A stretch of DNA of 64,000 bases from Duganella sp. OV510 (lineage in GTDB: Bacteria > Pseudomonadota > Gammaproteobacteria > Burkholderiales > Burkholderiaceae_D): the NCBI RefSeq assembly GCF_900100205.1, contig NZ_FNEQ01000009.1, forward strand, positions 186,001 to 250,000. The letters run 5' to 3'. The position numbers and the translations under genes were made by a program. The notes below the pieces were generated by a model. The model saw only the letters and a list, made by a program, of their open reading frames with translations. It was not told the origin of the DNA and made no database searches. This document shows positions 60,466 through 64,000 of the stretch, piece after piece. Every line of letters begins with the position of its first letter. The first letter of the stretch is position 1.

Positions 60466-61831
60466 AGGCTTCGCCCATCAGGAACAGGATGCGCTTGCGG
60501 ACGAACTGGATGTGGCTGCGCAAGCCGTACAGGCCGTCGGCGAACGATAGCGGGATCGATACCTGGTTGACCAGTTCTTCGATCTCGTTGAGCCGCTTGA
60601 GCTGCTCTTCGTAGACTTGCATGCGCGTCGCTTCCGGCGCCTCTTCCACCTTCTGCTCTACCGCGCGCAACTGGCCGTACCACTTGTACACGCGCGAGCG
60701 GATGCGCCACACGTACAGCGGCGGCACTACCTTCGACAGCGGCAGGATCAGCGCACCCAGCGCCACCACCAGCACCCACATGCGGTCGAAGAAATTCGCC
60801 AGCCAGAAGGTCATGTAGCGCTGCAGGAATGGCGGACCGCTCTTGTAGTACTTGGCTGCTTCCGGATCGACCGGGATCTCCGTGTACTTCGCAGACGGGA
60901 ACTGGCCCTGCTGCTGGAACCAGCCAGCGCCACCATGAATGCCGGACGCCGCTTGCACAAACAAATCCACCAGCGCCGGATGCAGGTCTTCGCGGCCGAC
61001 CAGCGTGGCGGTCGGCGCGATCAGGTTGTAATCCTCGGCCGGCAGGTTGCGGCCCAGGTCGACGATGCCCTGCGGCAGCATCACATGCGTGAGGAAAGGC
61101 AGCTTGCGCGAGTAGGCCTCCGCCTGGTTGAAGTCGAACAGCTTGATGCCCGGCGTTTGCAGCAGCATCTGGATCAGCGGCGCTTCCGGCGCCGAGGTGA
61201 ACACCAGGCCGTCGATGCGGCCTTCCAGCAGCTCCACCGTGGCTGGCGTGTTGGCCAGCGAATAGCGTTCGACCTCGCCCTTCTCCACGCCGTTCAGTTC
61301 GAGGATCTGGCGGAACAGGCGCGGCGAACCGGCGCCTTTCGGGCCGTAGTTGATTTTCTTGCCGCGCAAGTCGGTCAGCTTGGTGATCGGCGGCTTGCCC
61401 TTCTCTTCGCGCAGGAACAGCCACAGCGGCTCGACAAACAGGCTGCCCAGCGAGGACAGGCCTTCACGCTCGGCCGCTTCCTCGTTGGTGGAGCCGCTTT
61501 GCACGAAGGCGATATCAACCTTGCCTTCCTTCAGATTGCGCAGGTTTTCGCTGGAGCCGGCGGATGGCACCAGCGTCACCTTGACGCCATGCTTGGCCAG
61601 CGCGGCGGCGTATTTCTTGCCGAATTCCTCGTAGGCGGAGTTTTCCTGTCCGCTGCCCAGGCGCACCGTGCGCGGCGGCGCCGGGTCCACCAGCCAATAG
61701 GCCAGCAGGCAGACGCCAACGATGGTCAACACCGTCGGCGCGGCGGCGATGATCAGGTCTTTCACCGAAAACTGGGTGAACTTGAGGATCTTGGTCATAT
61801 GGTGGCGCAGTGGTTTCATGGGCTGATACAT
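60464..61831 (-). CDS. Membrane-anchored TAXI-family solute-binding protein
   Basis: A 455-residue protein with an N-terminal membrane helix (LIIAAAPTVLTIVGVCLLAY), a periplasmic TAXI-type binding domain (TVRLGSGQENSAYEEFGKKY, DIAFVQSGSTNEEA, KKINYGPKGAGSPRLFRQIL) and a C-terminal membrane helix (MWVLVVALGALILPLSK) with a cytoplasmic coiled-coil tail. Classic TAXI proteins feed a TRAP transporter, but no TRAP permease is encoded nearby and this one is tethered at both ends, so it may sense rather than carry. The start is uncertain: ATG 61831 is used, with later Met codons at 61819 and 61798. Its stop codon is built from the end of the palindromic element. Confidence 0.83.
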   Translation of the reverse strand: MYQPMKPLRHHMTKILKFTQFSVKDLIIAAAPTVLTIVGVCLLAYWLVDPAPPRTVRLGSGQENSAYEEFGKKYAAALAKHGVKVTLVPSAGSSENLRNLKEGKVDIAFVQSGSTNEEAAEREGLSSLGSLFVEPLWLFLREEKGKPPITKLTDLRGKKINYGPKGAGSPRLFRQILELNGVEKGEVERYSLANTPATVELLEGRIDGLVFTSAPEAPLIQMLLQTPGIKLFDFNQAEAYSRKLPFLTHVMLPQGIVDLGRNLPAEDYNLIAPTATLVGREDLHPALVDLFVQAASGIHGGAGWFQQQGQFPSAKYTEIPVDPEAAKYYKSGPPFLQRYMTFWLANFFDRMWVLVVALGALILPLSKVVPPLYVWRIRSRVYKWYGQLRAVEQKVEEAPEATRMQVYEEQLKRLNEIEELVNQVSIPLSFADGLYGLRSHIQFVRKRILFLMGEA

Positions 61832-61863
61832 TGCCAATAATTATGAAACTATGCAAGGGGCGC

Positions 61864-61893
61864 ACGCGGCGGCGGAGCACGCCTCCGCCGCGT
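61864..61893 (-). terminator. GC-rich hairpin after the penicillin-binding protein gene
   Basis: ACGCGGCGG (61864-61872) pairs with CCGCCGCGT (61885-61893), ten bases after the stop codon on the minus strand. There is no T run, so it may be a weak terminator. Confidence 0.5.
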
Positions 61894-61902
61894 GGCGTAA
61901 AG

Positions 61903-64000
61903 TTAGCCGCCGCAGGCTGGCAACGGTTTTGCCGCTGCCGGGGCCGCGCCGCCGGCCTGCAACGCCACCACCGGCGGCGTTGCACCAGGTTTCGGGACGG
62001 CGTTCGGTTCGATCAGCGGCATCAGATGCGGCGCCAGCACCACCAGCAGTTGCACCGGCAGCGCGCTGGTGAAGTCATAGTTCTTCGATTCCGGCCCGTG
62101 CACATAGGCGGTCATCGAACCAAAGAAACGCCCGCCAATGTTGAACACAAACGTCGCCGACCGGTTCACATAGCGCGACTCGATCAGGCGGCCGCCAGCG
62201 CCATACACATCAAAACGCTGATCGCCCGTGCCGGTCTTGCCACCAACCGGAATGATGACGCCATTTGCATCGACAAACGCGCCCTTGACCCGCTTGGCCG
62301 TACCATCCGACACCACGCCACGAATCGCCTCCGCCACCACCTGCGCCACTTCCGGCGCCAGCACCTGCTCATTGGTGGTCGGTGGCGCCTTGGTCACCAG
62401 CGTCTCGTACGGCGTGCCCTTGGCGAAGTGCAGCGACGTCACGCGCTGCGAACTCTTGCGCACGCCGCCGTTGACGACGATCCCCATCATCTCTGCCAGC
62501 GATGCCGGCCGGTCAGCCGAAGCGCCCAGCGTGGTCGCATATGACGGCACCAGCGATTCAAACGGATAGCCCATCTTTTTCCACTGCTTGTGGATTTCCA
62601 TGAAGCCTTCCACCTCGATCAGGCCGGCGATACGGCGATCCTGCGCGTGCTTGCGGTGCGTCTTGAACAGCCACTGGTACACATCCTGGCGTTCCTGTTC
62701 GCTGGCCTTGGTCATCTCGCTCAAGGTCGCGCCAGGATGCAGGCGCAGATAGGCCGCCATCCACAGTTCCAGCGGGTGCACGCTGGCCAGGTAGCCACGG
62801 TCGGCCAGCGACCAGTTGCCGATCGCGTACTGATCGTACAGCTTGGCCACGCGCTCGTCCGATACCTCGTTCTGCGACGGCAGGTTGTCCTTCAGGAAGG
62901 CGGCAAACTGCGCCGGCGTCGCCAGCGGATAAACGGTGCGGTGTATCACCGCCAGCCGCACCGGCGTGCTGCGGATATTCGCCAGCAGGATCTTGTCCAG
63001 CTCGTTCTGAGGCTTGCCCTTGTACTTGGCGTAGAAGCGCGCCAGGAATTCCTTGCCTTCCTTGTCGGCGAAGCGCGCCAGGTAGCCGGCGCGGCGCGGA
63101 TCATCCGCATCCGCCAGCAGCGATGCCGACGAGCCGGGCGACTGGAACATATAGTACTTGGCGACGTCACGCATCAAGCGCACGAACACCAGGTTGGTCG
63201 AGCGCCGCAGCGCTTCGGTCACGGTCAGGATCTTCGCGTTGTCTTCCTTGGAGAAGTTGCCGAAGTAATGCAGCCCGCCGCCGGTGAAGAAGCCCTCGCC
63301 CGGATTGCCTGAATACCTGCGTTCCATCGCCGCGTGCAGCATCGCCGTCAGGTCGCGCTTGTCGACAGGCAGGCCCTTGAAGTATTCCAGCGCCCATGCC
63401 GACAGCTTGTCCTGCGGGTCCACCTTGACCTGCGACAGCGCCGCGTTGTCCATGGCGCCGTATTTCTTGTGCAGCTGGTCCATGATGTCCAGGTAGGAAA
63501 TCAGCGTGCGCAGCTTGGCGGTCGAGCCCAGATCCAGCTTGGCGCCTTCGTTGATGTCCAGCGGCTGGTCGAAGTTGTCGGTCTGCAGGCGCAGCAGGTT
63601 GTTCTGCTCGCCCTTCTCCAGCAAGGTGAAGCTGTACACCACCTTGGCCGGATCGCCATTGCCCAGCATGCCCTTGCCGGTCAGGCCGGCGGCCTTGGCC
63701 TTCTCCGGATCATGCAGGTCTTGCAGCACCTGCGTGACGGCAAACTGCGCCTGCGCGTCCAGCGTGCTGACCACGCTCAGGTCGAGGCGGTCCAGGTTGT
63801 ACATGCGGTTGTCACCCAGCAGATTCGCCAGGTGGTTGCGGATCGCGTTGGTGGCCTTGCGGCTGACAAAGGTTTGCGCCGGCGCCGATTGCAGGCCGTT
63901 GCCGGTCGCCGGATGCAGCACCTGTTTCAGCGCCATGTCGCGCAGCGCCGGCGTGATGGCGCCGTCGGCAGCGAGGATGCGCAAGTGGCTGTTGGCCAGC
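61903..64000 (-). CDS. Class A-like penicillin-binding protein (transpeptidase part, 5' end cut)
   Basis: The visible 699 residues are the C-terminal part of a peptidoglycan synthase that cross-links cell-wall peptides. The transpeptidase motifs are complete: SxxK as LDLGSTAKLRTL, SxN as RRSTNLVFVRL and KTG as VGGKTGTGDQRFD. Between SxN and KTG it is longer than usual, with a roughly 180-residue insert rich in Arg and Lys (RRAGYLARFADKEGKEFLARFY and following). The start ...LANSHLRILAADGAITPAL resembles the linker after a glycosyltransferase domain, so the missing part probably holds that domain. It ends with an Ala/Pro-rich tail. The gene continues beyond the right edge of the window. Confidence 0.85.
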   Translation of the reverse strand, partial: LANSHLRILAADGAITPALRDMALKQVLHPATGNGLQSAPAQTFVSRKATNAIRNHLANLLGDNRMYNLDRLDLSVVSTLDAQAQFAVTQVLQDLHDPEKAKAAGLTGKGMLGNGDPAKVVYSFTLLEKGEQNNLLRLQTDNFDQPLDINEGAKLDLGSTAKLRTLISYLDIMDQLHKKYGAMDNAALSQVKVDPQDKLSAWALEYFKGLPVDKRDLTAMLHAAMERRYSGNPGEGFFTGGGLHYFGNFSKEDNAKILTVTEALRRSTNLVFVRLMRDVAKYYMFQSPGSSASLLADADDPRRAGYLARFADKEGKEFLARFYAKYKGKPQNELDKILLANIRSTPVRLAVIHRTVYPLATPAQFAAFLKDNLPSQNEVSDERVAKLYDQYAIGNWSLADRGYLASVHPLELWMAAYLRLHPGATLSEMTKASEQERQDVYQWLFKTHRKHAQDRRIAGLIEVEGFMEIHKQWKKMGYPFESLVPSYATTLGASADRPASLAEMMGIVVNGGVRKSSQRVTSLHFAKGTPYETLVTKAPPTTNEQVLAPEVAQVVAEAIRGVVSDGTAKRVKGAFVDANGVIIPVGGKTGTGDQRFDVYGAGGRLIESRYVNRSATFVFNIGGRFFGSMTAYVHGPESKNYDFTSALPVQLLVVLAPHLMPLIEPNAVPKPGATPPVVALQAGGAAPAAAKPLPACGG

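Overview
The window looks like a chromosomal segment of a high-GC betaproteobacterium, most likely Oxalobacteraceae (Massilia/Duganella/Janthinobacterium-like). The reasons are the housekeeping blocks scpB-rluB-rimP-nusA, glnE/yhdP/nitrilase/tldD/aroG, tkt-gap and glnA-DUF4124-ntrB-ntrC in Burkholderiales-like arrangements, and an unusual density of large TonB-dependent receptors (TBDRs). No rRNA, tRNA, CRISPR array, transposase gene or prophage was seen.

Layout. 1-3848: translation and chromosome segregation genes on the minus strand (nusA start, rimP, rluB, scpB). 4092-9766: glucokinase, a DedA-rhodanese fusion and a peptide-type ABC transporter (two permeases and a fused double ATPase, no binding protein). 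10210-19150: three TBDRs and a 43-residue small protein gene. 19402-20709: aroG (DAHP synthase) preceded by a leader peptide rich in Phe codons and an intrinsic terminator, the layout of a transcription attenuator. 21004-23640: a fourth TBDR. 23687-32988: tldD, a nitrilase, yhdP and, divergently, glnE. 33089-36665: a Cache-domain protein and a fifth TBDR. 36715-42075: gap, tkt, rsmE and a TPR/aspartyl-hydroxylase protein. 42183-52151: two more TBDRs around a 1-kb AT-rich gap, a COG2509 flavoprotein and a GAF histidine kinase. 52206-54971: corA and a divergent araC/SDR pair. 54968-59855: the nitrogen module ntrC, ntrB, DUF4124 gene and glnA, with a sigma-54 promoter and three NtrC-type boxes. 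59918-64000: a rhodanese, a membrane-anchored TAXI-type binding protein and a class A-like penicillin-binding protein cut by the window edge.

How it works together. Nitrogen control is well represented: GlnE adenylylates glutamine synthetase GlnA, and NtrB/NtrC would switch glnA on through the sigma-54 promoter. Carbon flow is represented by glk, tkt, gap and aroG; tkt makes the erythrose 4-phosphate that AroG uses. The seven TBDRs sit singly between conserved genes. Six share an almost invariant signal-peptide start (VLSRSxR-like), and several share words in their 5' regions, which suggests paralogue spread with a common control element. Two palindromic elements (47739-47798 and 60377-60465) fill the spaces between convergent genes and share the same outer end. 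The most notable unannotated signals are the aroG leader peptide/attenuator, the shared TBDR leader words and start-region conservation, and these two palindromes.
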